Shown: positions 41,646 to 50,994, numbered from the stretch's first letter. The stretch: DNA of 64,000 bases from Streptomyces sp. NBC_01463 (GCA_036227345.1 CP109468.1:5146001-5210000); one strand, 5' to 3'. Made by a program: numbers and translations. Notes: generated from the sequence alone by a model not told the origin.

Positions 41646-41870
41646 ATGCCGGCACCCTCCGGCTTCAGTTACGAGTCGCGCAACGACGGCACCGTCGTCA
41701 TCACCCATCGCGAGCGGAAGGCGACGACGCTGCGGGGTGACCGGGCGGCGAAGTTCGTGGCCGAGGTGGAGGCCGGGGACGCCCAGGCGGTGATGGCCCG
41801 CTGGACGGGCGCGTACAAGTTCGGCAACGAACGCATGGCCCGCAACCACCCCAGGAATCAGGGGCGTTGA
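41646..41870 (+). CDS. Conserved 74-residue hypothetical protein
   Basis: 74 residues, start ATG 41646 with AAGGCAGG upstream (an ATG at 41622 is possible). 'PSGFSYESRNDGTVVITHRE', 'KATTLRGDRAAKFVAEVEAG' and 'AQAVMARWTGAYKFGNER' form a compact basic alpha/beta protein that I recall as common in Streptomyces genomes. It could bind nucleic acid. Its last 13 bp overlap the convergent GT39-like gene. Confidence 0.75.
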   Translation: MPAPSGFSYESRNDGTVVITHRERKATTLRGDRAAKFVAEVEAGDAQAVMARWTGAYKFGNERMARNHPRNQGR

Positions 41871-43408
41871 CCTGAGCGGCGGCCCCCGGCGTGGTGGCGG
41901 CCGGGGGCGGGCTCCTCGCTGCGGCGCTCGTACACGGTGACCTGGCGGCCTCCGGTGACGGTTTCGGAGCAGCGGACGAAGTGGGCTTTCAGGACGCGCT
42001 GTTTGGCCCGGTCGCGATCCGTGGTGGCGGGCGGCGCTCCCACGTCACTGACGACCAGGATGCGGCGTGCGGCGAGCATGGCGTGCGCTATCCGGTCCGG
42101 GCTGCCCTCGACGCCGTTCATGGTGCCGGATCCCGGCGGTTCCCGGACCAGGGCCAGGTCTCTGATCCCGGTGAACTCGACGGGCGAGACGAGGGCGGTG
42201 TCACGGCGGGCCGCCGGTATGTACAGCACCCCGTCCCCGTCCTCCCGGGCGGCGGCGACGCTCGCGGCCGTGGCCAGCACGTCGTCGATCCGGCCGGTGG
42301 CGTCGCGCAGCGACAGCTGGACGGGAAGCAGCCCGAGGAAGGCGAGCGTCATGACCCCGGCGACCGTGCGACGGGGCGGTGTGCGCAGCCGGAGCGCGAG
42401 CGCGTGGCAGGCCCCGCCGATGAGCAGGGCGAGCCCGAGGTGGCTGAACAGGACGTAGCGGGTGAGGTAGACGGGCCGGAACAGAGAGACGGCGAGCAGC
42501 ACGAGCGGGGGAACGGCCAGCAGGGGCAGCCCGACTGCGGCGAGCGTGAGCCGGGCGGGGGAGGGCGTGGAGCGGGACGGTGAATGAGGCGGTGGAGGAA
42601 GCTGGGCCTGGGCCGTGGGTCGGGCTGCTGCCGACCGTACCGCCCATGCGCAGAGGGTTCCGGCGGCCAGCGTCAGCAGGAGGCCGGTCAGTGTTCCGGC
42701 GGTGACGGGGCGGATCCAGGCGACCTGTTGCGACTGCGCGCTGCTCGCGACGACGAGGGGGAGCGCACCGGCCACCGCGCAGGCCGCGGCGGCTGCCCAG
42801 CGCAGCACGGTCGCGCGGGGTGGCCGGGCGAGGACGATCGTGACCGCGTGGGCGCACAGCATCAGCAGCGAGAACCAGTTGAGCAGGGCGGCGATCAGTG
42901 CCGTCGCGCCGTACGCCGCCCAGCGGCCCGCGCCCGGCCGCTCCACGCCCGCGACCAGCAACAGGCAGGCCAGCGCCGCGCAGGCCGTCACCAGGGCATA
43001 GGGCCGACCCTCCTGCGCGTACTGCTGGACGGCGGGAATCAGAGTGAACGCGAGCCCGGCGCCCAGCCCCGCGCACCGCCCCGCCAGCCGGGCACCGAGC
43101 AGGGTGATGAGGGCGGCGGCGCCGGCCATGGCCAGGACGGACGGCAGCCGCAGGACGACGAGGCTGTCCCCGGCGACGGCGAAGACCTCGTGCATGAACA
43201 GGTAGTAGAGGCCGTGGACGACGTCGATCCGGTCCAGCAGGTGCCAGATCTCGGGGACGGTCCGGTGCGAGGCCTGCCATGTGGCCGCTTCGTCGCGCCA
43301 CATGCTGTTGTCGCGGGTGATGCCCCACAGGCCGAGCAGGAGGCTGAGGGCCGCCGGACCGACGGCGGATAACCCGGTCCGTCCGCACCATTCAGATGTT
43401 CTGGGCAT
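41858..43408 (-). CDS. GT-C (family 39-like) membrane glycosyltransferase
   Basis: 516 residues from ATG 43408 (a start at 43441 adds 11). About ten membrane segments. The first outer loop carries 'ITRDNSMWRDEAATWQASHR', the acidic pair (D/E) of GT-C/ArnT/PMT transferases, and 'VHGLYYLFMHEVFAVAG' follows as in that family. It should transfer a sugar from a polyprenyl-phosphate donor to a protein or glycan outside the membrane. The 3' end overlaps the convergent 74-residue gene. Monocistronic; acceptor unknown. Confidence 0.8.
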   Translation of the reverse strand: MPRTSEWCGRTGLSAVGPAALSLLLGLWGITRDNSMWRDEAATWQASHRTVPEIWHLLDRIDVVHGLYYLFMHEVFAVAGDSLVVLRLPSVLAMAGAAALITLLGARLAGRCAGLGAGLAFTLIPAVQQYAQEGRPYALVTACAALACLLLVAGVERPGAGRWAAYGATALIAALLNWFSLLMLCAHAVTIVLARPPRATVLRWAAAAACAVAGALPLVVASSAQSQQVAWIRPVTAGTLTGLLLTLAAGTLCAWAVRSAAARPTAQAQLPPPPHSPSRSTPSPARLTLAAVGLPLLAVPPLVLLAVSLFRPVYLTRYVLFSHLGLALLIGGACHALALRLRTPPRRTVAGVMTLAFLGLLPVQLSLRDATGRIDDVLATAASVAAAREDGDGVLYIPAARRDTALVSPVEFTGIRDLALVREPPGSGTMNGVEGSPDRIAHAMLAARRILVVSDVGAPPATTDRDRAKQRVLKAHFVRCSETVTGGRQVTVYERRSEEPAPGRHHAGGRRSGQRP

Positions 43409-43549
43409 GACAAACTCTCCGGCCGAGGCGAAGGGGACCACCGGAACACCGGCAGTCGCCGGACGGTCCCGATCACCTGAATCACGCTAGGCGGCACGCC
43501 TGTTGGGGTCGTCACCTGCGATGGCGAACCGGGGGGTCCGTCGCGGGAA

Positions 43550-43633
43550 CTACGAATGACCGTCCTTCGCCCGGGGGATGTAGTCCTCCCGGCTGCGCCC
43601 GCCGGACTCGCTGCCGGCGCACTCCACGCCCAT
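43550..43633 (-). CDS. Possible 27-residue protein upstream of the GT39-like gene
   Basis: ATG 43631-43633 to TAG 43550, 27 codons, starting 'MGVECAGSESGGRSRED' and ending 'AKDGHS'. 24 of 26 sense codons after the start end in G or C, matching coding bias, but the ribosome binding site is poor and the frame stays open upstream. It may be a leader peptide or a shadow. The rest of 43409-43780 shows only probable promoter sequence for the flanking divergent genes. Confidence 0.25.
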   Translation of the reverse strand: MGVECAGSESGGRSREDYIPRAKDGHS

Positions 43634-43780
43634 GGCGCCGCCGGCTCCGCTTGTTCCGCCGGTCCGGGGGGTTCGTAACGTTTGTTCTATTCTCTGTGAG
43701 ATTCTTCTGTGGAGGCTGCGGCGAGGTGCGGCCGCGCCGGGCAGGCGGGGACCCTCGCCGATGGACGAAAGGCGGACCCG

Positions 43781-44593
43781 TTGCCGGACAGGGCGGACTC
43801 GACACAGCAGGGCCTGCCGGGGCGCAGGCTGGCATGGCCGTGGTTCCTGGTGGTGGTGATCGTCTACGCGGGCATCATCCAGGGCCTGGGACAGCTGATC
43901 GGCGTGGACACCGACTACTCCGACAGCGAGTTCCCCACCGCCGAGTCCCTGGTGCGCAACGCGCTGATACCGATCGGGGCGTCGATCGTGTTCGGGGCGG
44001 CCGTCGTGACCTGGCTCGGCTGGTGGGGCGAGGTCCTGCGCTACCGCGCGCCGGTGCGGCGGTGGGTGCGCTGGGTACCGGTCTCGATGATCGCGGTCGC
44101 CCTGATCGCCCTGAACTACGGCCACCTCGCCGATCAGAGCCCCTCCCTCGTGGCCTGCCTGATCCTGCTCGGGCTGTTCGTCGGCGTCGGCGAGGAGCTC
44201 ATGTTCCGCGGCATCGGCGTCCACGTGTTCCGCCGTGCCGGATTCACCGAGGGCAAGGTCGCGCTCTACTCCTCGATCGTCTTCGGCCTCGTGCACGTCA
44301 GCAACGCCTTCGGCCAGGGAGCACAAGCCCTCATCCAGGCGGTCATCGTCTCCACCTCGGGCTACTTCTTCTACCTGTGCCTCCGCGTCGGCGGCGTCAT
44401 CCTGCTGCCGATGCTCGTCCACGGCCTCTGGGACGTCAGCCTGCTCTCCAGCCTGGTGGGCGACGAACCCCAGACGTACCCGGGACTGGTCCTCATCATC
44501 CTGCTCCAGGTCGTCCTCATCGCCGTGCTGGTCGTCAAGCGCCCTCCGATCGAGGCCAGGAACAAGACCGTGGCCCCGGAACTCCCGGGCTGA
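43781..44593 (+). CDS. CPBP family intramembrane glutamic protease
   Basis: 270 residues if TTG 43781 is the start (AGGCGG lies upstream); a GTG at 43709 is also possible. Several membrane helices with the family motifs: 'VGEELMFRGIGVHVFRR' (EExxxR), 'SSIVFGLVHVSNAFGQG' (FxxxH) and 'LVHGLWDVSLL' (HxxxB). These are Rce1-like proteases that cleave within or near the membrane; in Gram-positive bacteria some protect against bacteriocins. No peptide gene is adjacent. Followed by two small genes on the same strand. Confidence 0.88.
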   Translation: MPDRADSTQQGLPGRRLAWPWFLVVVIVYAGIIQGLGQLIGVDTDYSDSEFPTAESLVRNALIPIGASIVFGAAVVTWLGWWGEVLRYRAPVRRWVRWVPVSMIAVALIALNYGHLADQSPSLVACLILLGLFVGVGEELMFRGIGVHVFRRAGFTEGKVALYSSIVFGLVHVSNAFGQGAQALIQAVIVSTSGYFFYLCLRVGGVILLPMLVHGLWDVSLLSSLVGDEPQTYPGLVLIILLQVVLIAVLVVKRPPIEARNKTVAPELPG

Positions 44594-44690
44594 GCCCGGT
44601 ACAGGGGCGAGGCGGAGCCCCCGGGTTACTCAAGCGGAGGTGAGTACGTGGACTCAGGTCGGCTGCGGCGTGAGCAGGAACGATTGAGCC

Positions 44691-45092
44691 ATGTCGCAAC
44701 GACCTCTGAAACTCGTTCCCCAGCTGACGGCGATCCTCGTGCTGGCCGTCATGACGCTGGCGCTGTGGGCTGCCTGGCTGGGCTGGGACCAGCACCGTGA
44801 CGTGCAACCTGATGGTTCGGAGACCGGCCCGTACGAGGCGTGGCAGGTGATCGGGCTGGTGCTGTCGCTGCTGGCGCCGGTGTACTGGGCGGCGTCCAGG
44901 CGCTACATCGCAGGCGCCGTGCTCGGCGTCACGGGCGGCCTGACCGTTGCCGCGTACTACGACTGGTCGGACGACTCCAGCGGTCTGTTCATGGTCGGCG
45001 TGGTGCTGGTCATGGTGGGGAGCCTCGTCGTGACCGGCATCGCCTCCGCCGTGATCGCCTCCGTGACATCGAGGGCCGGCTCCGTTCGATAG
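44691..45092 (+). CDS. Hypothetical membrane protein (133 aa)
   Basis: 133 residues with four hydrophobic segments (about 11-31, 50-66, 71-89, 100-123) linked by acidic loops ('DQHRDVQPDGSETGPYEAWQ', 'YYDWSDDSSG'). No family recognised. ATG 44691 is preceded by GAGCAGGAACG. It lies between the CPBP protease and a GNAT gene on the same strand and may be expressed with the latter (33 bp apart). Confidence 0.7.
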   Translation: MSQRPLKLVPQLTAILVLAVMTLALWAAWLGWDQHRDVQPDGSETGPYEAWQVIGLVLSLLAPVYWAASRRYIAGAVLGVTGGLTVAAYYDWSDDSSGLFMVGVVLVMVGSLVVTGIASAVIASVTSRAGSVR

Positions 45093-45125
45093 CGGTGTCA
45101 GTGCCTGGTGGCAGACTCGGTCGGC

Positions 45126-45590
45126 ATGAGCGATCAGGTGAGTCTGAGAGACGTTGAACCGGACGATCTGGAGGAGTTCTTCGCGCAGGAGCACGATCCC
45201 GAGGCCGTGCAGCGGTCCAGGTTCCCGCCCCGGGAGCGGGAGGCCTTCATGACCCACTGGGCGACGAAGGTTCTCGGGGATCCCACCAACTTCGTGCAGG
45301 CCATCACCGTCGACGGAGAACTCGCGGGCAACGCGGTGGCCTGGTGGGACGAGGGGCGGCGCTTCATCGGGTACTGGCTCGGCAGACAGTACTGGGGCCG
45401 GGGGATCGGCACACAGGCACTGGCGCTGTTCCTGGAGCGGGAGCAGGCCCGTCCCCTGCACGCCGATCCGTACGTCGGGAACACCGGCTCGGTGCGACTG
45501 CTGGAGAAGCTCGGCTTCCGGCGGGCCGAGACGGTCCGGTACGGCGAGAACGAGCACATCATGCTGGTGCTCGACGAGAACCCCGCCTGA
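45126..45590 (+). CDS. GNAT family N-acetyltransferase (RimJ/RimL-like)
   Basis: 154 residues from ATG 45126. 'VSLRDVEPDDLEEFFAQEHD' opens the fold; the acetyl-CoA site is 'YWLGRQYWGRGIGTQALALF' and the tail 'NTGSVRLLEKLGFRRAE'. Typical of protein or amine acetyltransferases; some give weak drug resistance but nothing points to that here. An ATG at 45108 is six codons upstream. Confidence 0.9.
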   Translation: MSDQVSLRDVEPDDLEEFFAQEHDPEAVQRSRFPPREREAFMTHWATKVLGDPTNFVQAITVDGELAGNAVAWWDEGRRFIGYWLGRQYWGRGIGTQALALFLEREQARPLHADPYVGNTGSVRLLEKLGFRRAETVRYGENEHIMLVLDENPA

Positions 45591-45725
45591 GCCCACCACA
45601 GTTCGAACGGCCCGGAGTGGACCGAATCCTTGCCGCACGATGCCCGAGCACGAAGCCGCGTGGTGCTGACCTGCCTGGTCAGATCACGCGGCTGCGTACT
45701 CGGTTCTGCGAACCCGAGGCGGGGG

Positions 45726-47951
45726 TCAGTACTGGCTGGTCGTGTACCGCGGCGTCGTGTCCCTGATCTGATGTTCTTCGTCCGGTGCGCGCCGGGCGAG
45801 CTTCTCGCCCTCGATGTCGACGTTGGGCAGGATGCGGTCGATCCAGCCGGGCAGCGACCACGCGCGCCGGCCGAGGAGCGCCAGGGCGGCGGGCACGATC
45901 GTCATGCGGACGACGAAGGCGTCGAAGGCCACGGCGATCGCGAGGCCGAAGCCGAGCGACTTGATCATGGCGTCGTCGCCTCCGACGAAGCCGGCGAACA
46001 CGGAGATCATGATGAGGGCCGCTGCCGTGACGACCTTCGAGCTGTGCTTGAAGCCGGTCTCGATCGCGGTGCGGGCGTCGGCCCCGTGGACGTACGCCTC
46101 ACGCATGCGCGTCACCAGGAACACCTGGTAGTCCATCGCGAGGCCGAACACGATGCCCACCATGAGGATCGGCATGAGGCTCATGATCGGGCCGGTCTGT
46201 TCGAGGCCGACCAGGTCCTTGAGCCAGCCCCACTGGAAGACGGCGACGAGCGCGCCGAGCGCGGCCAGGACCGACAGGAGGAAGCCTAGCGCCGCCTTCA
46301 CGGGGACCATGACGGAGCGGAAGACCAGGATCAGCACGAGGACCGCCAGGCCGACGACGAGCGCCAGGTAGGGAAGGATCGCCGCGCTGAACTTGTCGGA
46401 GACGTCGATGTTCAGCGCGGTGGAACCGGTCACCATCGACCGGGCGCCGGTGGACGACCCGGTGTCGGCGGCCAGCGAACGGATCTCGCCGACGAGCTCC
46501 TTGGTGGCGTCGCTGCTCGGCCCGCTCCTGGGGATCACCGTGATGATCGCGGTGTCGCCGGCCTCGTTGAAGGCGGCGGGGGACACGGACGCCACGTCCG
46601 GGAGACCGGCGACGGCCTTGCTCATGCCGGCGGCGGTGCTGCGGGCGGTGCCGGGGCTCCGGTCGTCGACGGTCAGGGTCAGCGGGCCGTTGAAGCCGGG
46701 GCCGAAGGAGTCGGCCAGGATGTCGTACGCCTTGCGCTGGGTGGAGGACGCGGGCTTGGAGCCGTCGTCCGGCAGCCCGAGCTTGAGCTGCGTGGCGGGC
46801 AGGGCGACGACGCCGAGCGCGACGACCGCGAACACGAGGACCTTGACCGGCCTGCGCAGGACGAAGGCGATCCAGCGGTTGCCGGCCGTCACCCGGGGAG
46901 CCGCGGCCGGGGCCGGAGTGCGTGCGGACTTCCTACGGGCTTTGCCCAGGACCCGCTCCCCGGCGAATCCCAGCAGCGCCGGTACCAGGGTGACGGCCAC
47001 GAGCACGGAGACGACGACAGCTCCGGCGGCGGCCAGGCCCATGGCGGTGAGCATGGGCAGGTTGACCACGGCCAGGCCGGCGAGGGCGATGACGACGGTC
47101 ACGCCGGCGAAGACGACGGCTGAACCGGCGGTGCCGTTGGCCCGGGCCGCGGCCTCCTTCGCGTCGTACCCGTCCGCCCGTTCCGAGCGGTAGCGGGAGA
47201 CGATGAACAGCGCGTAGTCGATTCCCACGGCGATACCGAGCATCGACGCGAGCGCCGAGGTGTTGCTGTTGAGATCGAAGATCGCGCTCACCGCCGTGAT
47301 GGCCGTGGTGCTGACACCGACGCCCACGAGGGCGGTGATCAGCGGGAGACCGGCGGCGATGAGGGACCCGAAGGTCATGACCATGATGACGGCGGCCAGG
47401 GCGAAGCCGATGGCCTCCGCGGAGTGGCCTCCCTCCGGGGCCGCGAGCGCGTCACCGGACGCCTCGACCGTCAGCCCTTCGTCGCGGCCCGCGTCCAGTG
47501 CGTCGTCGATGCCGGTGTGGTCGGCGTCGGTCAGGTCCGCCGCGGCAGCGGTGTAGTTGACCTGGGCGTAGGCGGTGGTGCCGTCCGCGCTCACCGCCTT
47601 CGTGGCGAAGGGATCACTGACCCGGCCGATGCGGGACGAGGAGTTCCTGAGGTCCGTCAGGGCCGCTTCGGCCGCCGCCTTGTTCTCGGCACTGCTGATC
47701 CTCTCGCCGTCGGGGGCCCGCAGCACGACGCGAGCGGACGCGCCTTCGGCGTTGGCGGCCGGGAACTTCTCCCCGAGGAGGTCGAAGGCGCGCTGGGACT
47801 CCGTACCGGGCAGGGTGAAGCTCGAATCGGCCGAGCCCGAGGTGCCGGCCGCGCCGGCGCCGACGGCGCCCAGGACGACGGCCCACAGGAGGACGACCAG
47901 CCAGCGCCGCCGGAAGGCGAACCGGCCGATCCTGTGCAGGAAAGTTGCCAT
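45726..47951 (-). CDS. MMPL/RND family exporter
   Basis: 741 residues with two repeats of one helix, a large outer loop and five helices. The N-terminus is 'FAFRRRWLVVLLWAVVLGAV'; the proton-relay region is 'GIAVGIDYALFIVSRYRSER' (GxxxDY) with its counterpart 'GLAMDYQVFLVTRMREAYVH' in the second half. Actinobacterial MMPL proteins export lipids, siderophores or drugs with proton force. No biosynthetic genes adjoin it. It is divergent from a sensor kinase gene across 460 bp containing two strong hairpins. Confidence 0.92.
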   Translation of the reverse strand: MATFLHRIGRFAFRRRWLVVLLWAVVLGAVGAGAAGTSGSADSSFTLPGTESQRAFDLLGEKFPAANAEGASARVVLRAPDGERISSAENKAAAEAALTDLRNSSSRIGRVSDPFATKAVSADGTTAYAQVNYTAAAADLTDADHTGIDDALDAGRDEGLTVEASGDALAAPEGGHSAEAIGFALAAVIMVMTFGSLIAAGLPLITALVGVGVSTTAITAVSAIFDLNSNTSALASMLGIAVGIDYALFIVSRYRSERADGYDAKEAAARANGTAGSAVVFAGVTVVIALAGLAVVNLPMLTAMGLAAAGAVVVSVLVAVTLVPALLGFAGERVLGKARRKSARTPAPAAAPRVTAGNRWIAFVLRRPVKVLVFAVVALGVVALPATQLKLGLPDDGSKPASSTQRKAYDILADSFGPGFNGPLTLTVDDRSPGTARSTAAGMSKAVAGLPDVASVSPAAFNEAGDTAIITVIPRSGPSSDATKELVGEIRSLAADTGSSTGARSMVTGSTALNIDVSDKFSAAILPYLALVVGLAVLVLILVFRSVMVPVKAALGFLLSVLAALGALVAVFQWGWLKDLVGLEQTGPIMSLMPILMVGIVFGLAMDYQVFLVTRMREAYVHGADARTAIETGFKHSSKVVTAAALIMISVFAGFVGGDDAMIKSLGFGLAIAVAFDAFVVRMTIVPAALALLGRRAWSLPGWIDRILPNVDIEGEKLARRAPDEEHQIRDTTPRYTTSQY

Positions 47952-48064
47952 GAGGGTGTGACTCCGTAGGGAAGGAAGGTGCTCGGTGGGCGGACATACG
48001 CGGCTTGAACGGTGCGTCGCTCCTCGCTCAGCACTTCCGTTCCTGGGGCCGGGGTCGAGGGGTG

Positions 48065-48097
48065 CCGCAGCGCCCGCATGGTCCGCGGGCGCTGCGG
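48065..48097. terminator. Hairpin 1 in the MMPL/kinase divergent gap
   Basis: CCGCAGCGCCCGC (48065-48077) and GCGGGCGCTGCGG (48085-48097): a perfect 13-bp stem with a 7-base loop, 114 bp upstream of the MMPL start. Terminator-like, but there is no annotated gene end nearby. Confidence 0.55.
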
Positions 48098-48252
48098 TGC
48101 GTACCGGCCGCCGTCCCCACAGGGCGCGGCACGCCGTCCGGTCACATCACCGCGTGAGACGGTCCCGGACCCCAGCGGCGCGGTGCGGCCACCTGACCTG
48201 ACCGGCCGCAGCGCCGCCGGCCATGTACGCCGTCGGCACTGACGGCGCTGAT

Positions 48253-48290
48253 ACCGGCGGCCGGCCTCGGGGGAAGGACCGGCCGCCGGT
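48253..48290. terminator. Hairpin 2 in the MMPL/kinase divergent gap
   Basis: ACCGGCGGCCGG (48253-48264) and CCGGCCGCCGGT (48279-48290): a perfect 12-bp stem with a 14-base loop, 122 bp upstream of the kinase start. No gene between the two hairpins can be supported. Confidence 0.55.
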
Positions 48291-48411
48291 GATTTCCATG
48301 GTTTCCTGCGAAGGCGCCCCGCGATGTCGGCCGTAGGTACTGTTCCGGCGCGGGCCTGTCGGTCATTCGGCCGACACGGCTACCGGGATCCGTACACCTA
48401 CGCTGACCAGC

Positions 48412-49653
48412 GTGGACCTGGACCTTCCGTTTACTCCTGCGGTCAAACGCCTCATCACCGTGTGCGCGCTGCTCGCGCTCGCCCTGACGGGGTTCGCGGA
48501 CGTCGCTCTGCTGTCCATGGCGCCCGATCCGTGGCACCCCGCGACGAACTGGCTGCCCGTCCTGGTGACGGGCCCGCTCCTGATCCTCGCCGTCGGCGAC
48601 ACACGCTTCTCGCCCCCGTTGCTGCCGCGCATCTGGATGGCGGTGGCGATGTCACTGACGTTGAGCGGCATCTGCGTCGCGGTCCCCCAGACCGGGTCCT
48701 CCGTGGGCGCACTGGAAATCGCGGGACTGCTGGGTCTGCTTCTCCGCACCGCCGCACGCACCGCGCGCCCGAAGGCGGCCGCCGCATCCGCCGCCGCCCT
48801 GAGCCTGACCGTCCTGGTCGTGCCCTTCCGTACCGGCTCGTGGCCGAGCATCGTGGCGGGCGTCTACGTCCTGACCGTGATCCTCGCCATCGTCATCACA
48901 CTCGGCTGCGCCATCCGCGCCATGGAGGCGAGACGCCGCCGGGCCATCAGCGACGTACGCCAGGCGGAACGCCTCGCGCTCGCCCGCGATCTGCACGACC
49001 TGATCGCCCATCACATGACCGGAATCATCGTCCAGGCGCACGCGGCAACAGCCGTCTACCCCACCGCACCCGACAAGGTCGAGCCGATCCTGCGGAACAT
49101 CGCGCAGGCCGGCACCGAGACACTGGAATCCATGCGCCGCCTGGTCCGCGTGCTGAGGGAGGACAACCACACCGCGGTGCGCCCGGGCGACCTGCTCAGC
49201 GAGCTCGCCGAGCTGACCGCGAGCTACTCGACGCCCGCAGCCGCCGGCCTCGCACCCGCCACTGCGCGCCTCGAGGCCACCGCCGCCGCGCGTACCGCCC
49301 ACATCAGCCCCGAAGTGGAGATCTCCGCCCACCGCGTGGCCCAGGAAGCACTCACCAATGTGCGCAGGCACGCCCCCGGCGCCCGGGTCGACGTCCGCCT
49401 CGACGCCGACAGCACCTGGCTGCAGCTCAGCATCACGGACACCGGAGGACCCCAACGCACCGCTGCGCCGGCCGGCGGCCAGGGCGGCTTCGGCCTCATC
49501 GGCCTGCGCGAACGGGTCGAAGCGCTCGACGGAGCGCTCCACACCGGCCCTCTGCCCAACGGCGGTTGGGAAGTGAGAGCCACCTTCCGGCTACGTGCCC
49601 CGTCCCCGGCCCAGGACACGGCCGCACCCGCCGGCCCTCCGCCCGCGGCCTGA
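48412..49653 (+). CDS. NarL-type sensor histidine kinase
   Basis: 413 residues from GTG 48412. Five or six membrane helices form the sensor part (about 14-170). The HisKA_3 phosphoacceptor is 'LARDLHDLIAHHMTGIIVQA', and the ATPase has 'SAHRVAQEALTNVRRHAPGA' (N box) and 'GGFGLIGLRERVEALDGALH' (G2). It phosphorylates a LuxR-type regulator. Its natural partner is probably the regulator encoded immediately downstream on the opposite strand (49667-50332), an unusual convergent layout with 13 bp between stops. Signal unknown. Confidence 0.88.
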   Translation: MDLDLPFTPAVKRLITVCALLALALTGFADVALLSMAPDPWHPATNWLPVLVTGPLLILAVGDTRFSPPLLPRIWMAVAMSLTLSGICVAVPQTGSSVGALEIAGLLGLLLRTAARTARPKAAAASAAALSLTVLVVPFRTGSWPSIVAGVYVLTVILAIVITLGCAIRAMEARRRRAISDVRQAERLALARDLHDLIAHHMTGIIVQAHAATAVYPTAPDKVEPILRNIAQAGTETLESMRRLVRVLREDNHTAVRPGDLLSELAELTASYSTPAAAGLAPATARLEATAAARTAHISPEVEISAHRVAQEALTNVRRHAPGARVDVRLDADSTWLQLSITDTGGPQRTAAPAGGQGGFGLIGLRERVEALDGALHTGPLPNGGWEVRATFRLRAPSPAQDTAAPAGPPPAA

Positions 49654-49666
49654 CCGTCCGGGCAGC

Positions 49667-50332
49667 TCATCCGGCCGGCCGCACCGCGCCGTGCTCCCAC
49701 GCCCACGCAGCGATCTCCACCCGGTTGCGGGCCTCGACCTTGGCCTGGATCCGGCCCAGATACGTCTTGACGCTCGACAACGACAGGAACAGCTCGTCGC
49801 AGATCTCCTGATTGGTGCGGCCCACCGCGATCAGCCGCACGATGTCCAGCTCCCGCACGCTCAGCCCGAACGCCTCCACCCCGGCCGGTGCCGTACCCAG
49901 CTCGGCCTGCTCCAGCCGCTTCAGCAGCCGCACCGTCACCGCCGGGGACACCAGCGCATCCCCCCGGGCGGCGGCGCGCACCGCCTCCACCAGCAGGGCG
50001 GGCGTCGCGTCCTTCAGCAGGAACCCGCACGCGCCGTTACGCAGCGCGGTACGCACGTAGTCGTCCTGGTCGAACGTCGTGATCACCACGACGTTCAACG
50101 GATCAGCGACCCCCGGACCGGCCAACTGCCGGGTCACCTCCAACCCGTCCAGCCGAGGCATCCGGATGTCGGCGAGCACCACCTGCGGGCGCAGCCGGCG
50201 CGCCAACTCCACGCACTCCACGCCGTCTGCCGCCTCCCCGACCACCTCGATGCCCGGCTGTGCATCCAGGATCATGCGGAAACCGGCACGCACCAGCTCC
50301 TGATCGTCGGCAACCACCACGTCAATACTCAT
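49667..50332 (-). CDS. NarL/LuxR-family response regulator
   Basis: 221 residues from ATG 50332; an ATG at 50425 adds 31 residues without homology. Receiver: acidic pair 'VVADDQELVRAGF' (D9-D10), phosphoacceptor D55 in 'VVLADIRMPRLDG', and Lys in 'GFLLKDA'. The C-terminal LuxR helix-turn-helix is 'LSVRELDIVRLIAVGRTNQE' with 'SLSSVKTYLGRIQAKV'. It activates or represses unknown targets. The convergent kinase gene ends 13 bp away. Confidence 0.9.
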   Translation of the reverse strand: MSIDVVVADDQELVRAGFRMILDAQPGIEVVGEAADGVECVELARRLRPQVVLADIRMPRLDGLEVTRQLAGPGVADPLNVVVITTFDQDDYVRTALRNGACGFLLKDATPALLVEAVRAAARGDALVSPAVTVRLLKRLEQAELGTAPAGVEAFGLSVRELDIVRLIAVGRTNQEICDELFLSLSSVKTYLGRIQAKVEARNRVEIAAWAWEHGAVRPAG

Positions 50333-50538
50333 TCCGGGCATGCGCCAGTTCGTATCACAGCGCTCAGCCCAGGGCCCTACCGGCGTTCTGTCGGGCATCG
50401 CGAGACCGACCGCTTCCGAGACCACGTGGGCACTGAAGTCCGTGAGGCCGACGAATCCATCTCCGCTACTCCTGCCACGCCTGTGGCACGGATGAACCGA
50501 TGCGGGCTATTGGCGCGGCCGCGCCAACTCAACGTCCC

Positions 50539-50994
50539 CTACGAACCCTCCAGCACCGACTGGCGCATCACGTTCCGCAACTCGCGGACCGCGGAGTCGT
50601 AGGGGATATGGACCGCCTGCCACTCCGCCGAGGAGCCGGCTGCGAGCCCAGTTGAAGCAATGGCATCACGTATGGTCCGCAGTCCGCCATATGCGCCGCG
50701 TGCAGCATCGCAGACTGCCGGAGGAGCGGCGAGAAGAAGCTCGTAGTACGCCGGCAGTATCTGGTGAGCGCGGTAGGCAGCTATGACGTCAGCGCCGCTT
50801 GCGGGCTGGCTGACGGTCAGTAGCGAAGCTTCCGTCTCAGTAAGAGCCGTCAGAAATCTCAGATACGTCTCACGTTGAGCCTGCTCAAGCCGGGTTCCGC
50901 GTTCACGTCTTGCTCGCGCCGATTCCACGAGTAGCGTGGAGCCCACGCCCAATACGCCACCGCTCAAGGTACCGACCAGGGTCAGCCATTCCAT
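50539..50994 (-). CDS. Membrane-anchored hypothetical helical protein
   Basis: 151 residues from ATG 50994. One N-terminal helix 'LVGTLSGGVLGVGSTLLVE' anchors it, followed by a charged amphipathic region 'RRERGTRLEQAQRETYLRFL' that looks coiled-coil, and an all-alpha remainder. No family recognised; similar anchored proteins of about this size are common in actinomycetes. The 316 bp after its start (50995-51310) show no gene I can support. Confidence 0.6.
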   Translation of the reverse strand: MEWLTLVGTLSGGVLGVGSTLLVESARARRERGTRLEQAQRETYLRFLTALTETEASLLTVSQPASGADVIAAYRAHQILPAYYELLLAAPPAVCDAARGAYGGLRTIRDAIASTGLAAGSSAEWQAVHIPYDSAVRELRNVMRQSVLEGS

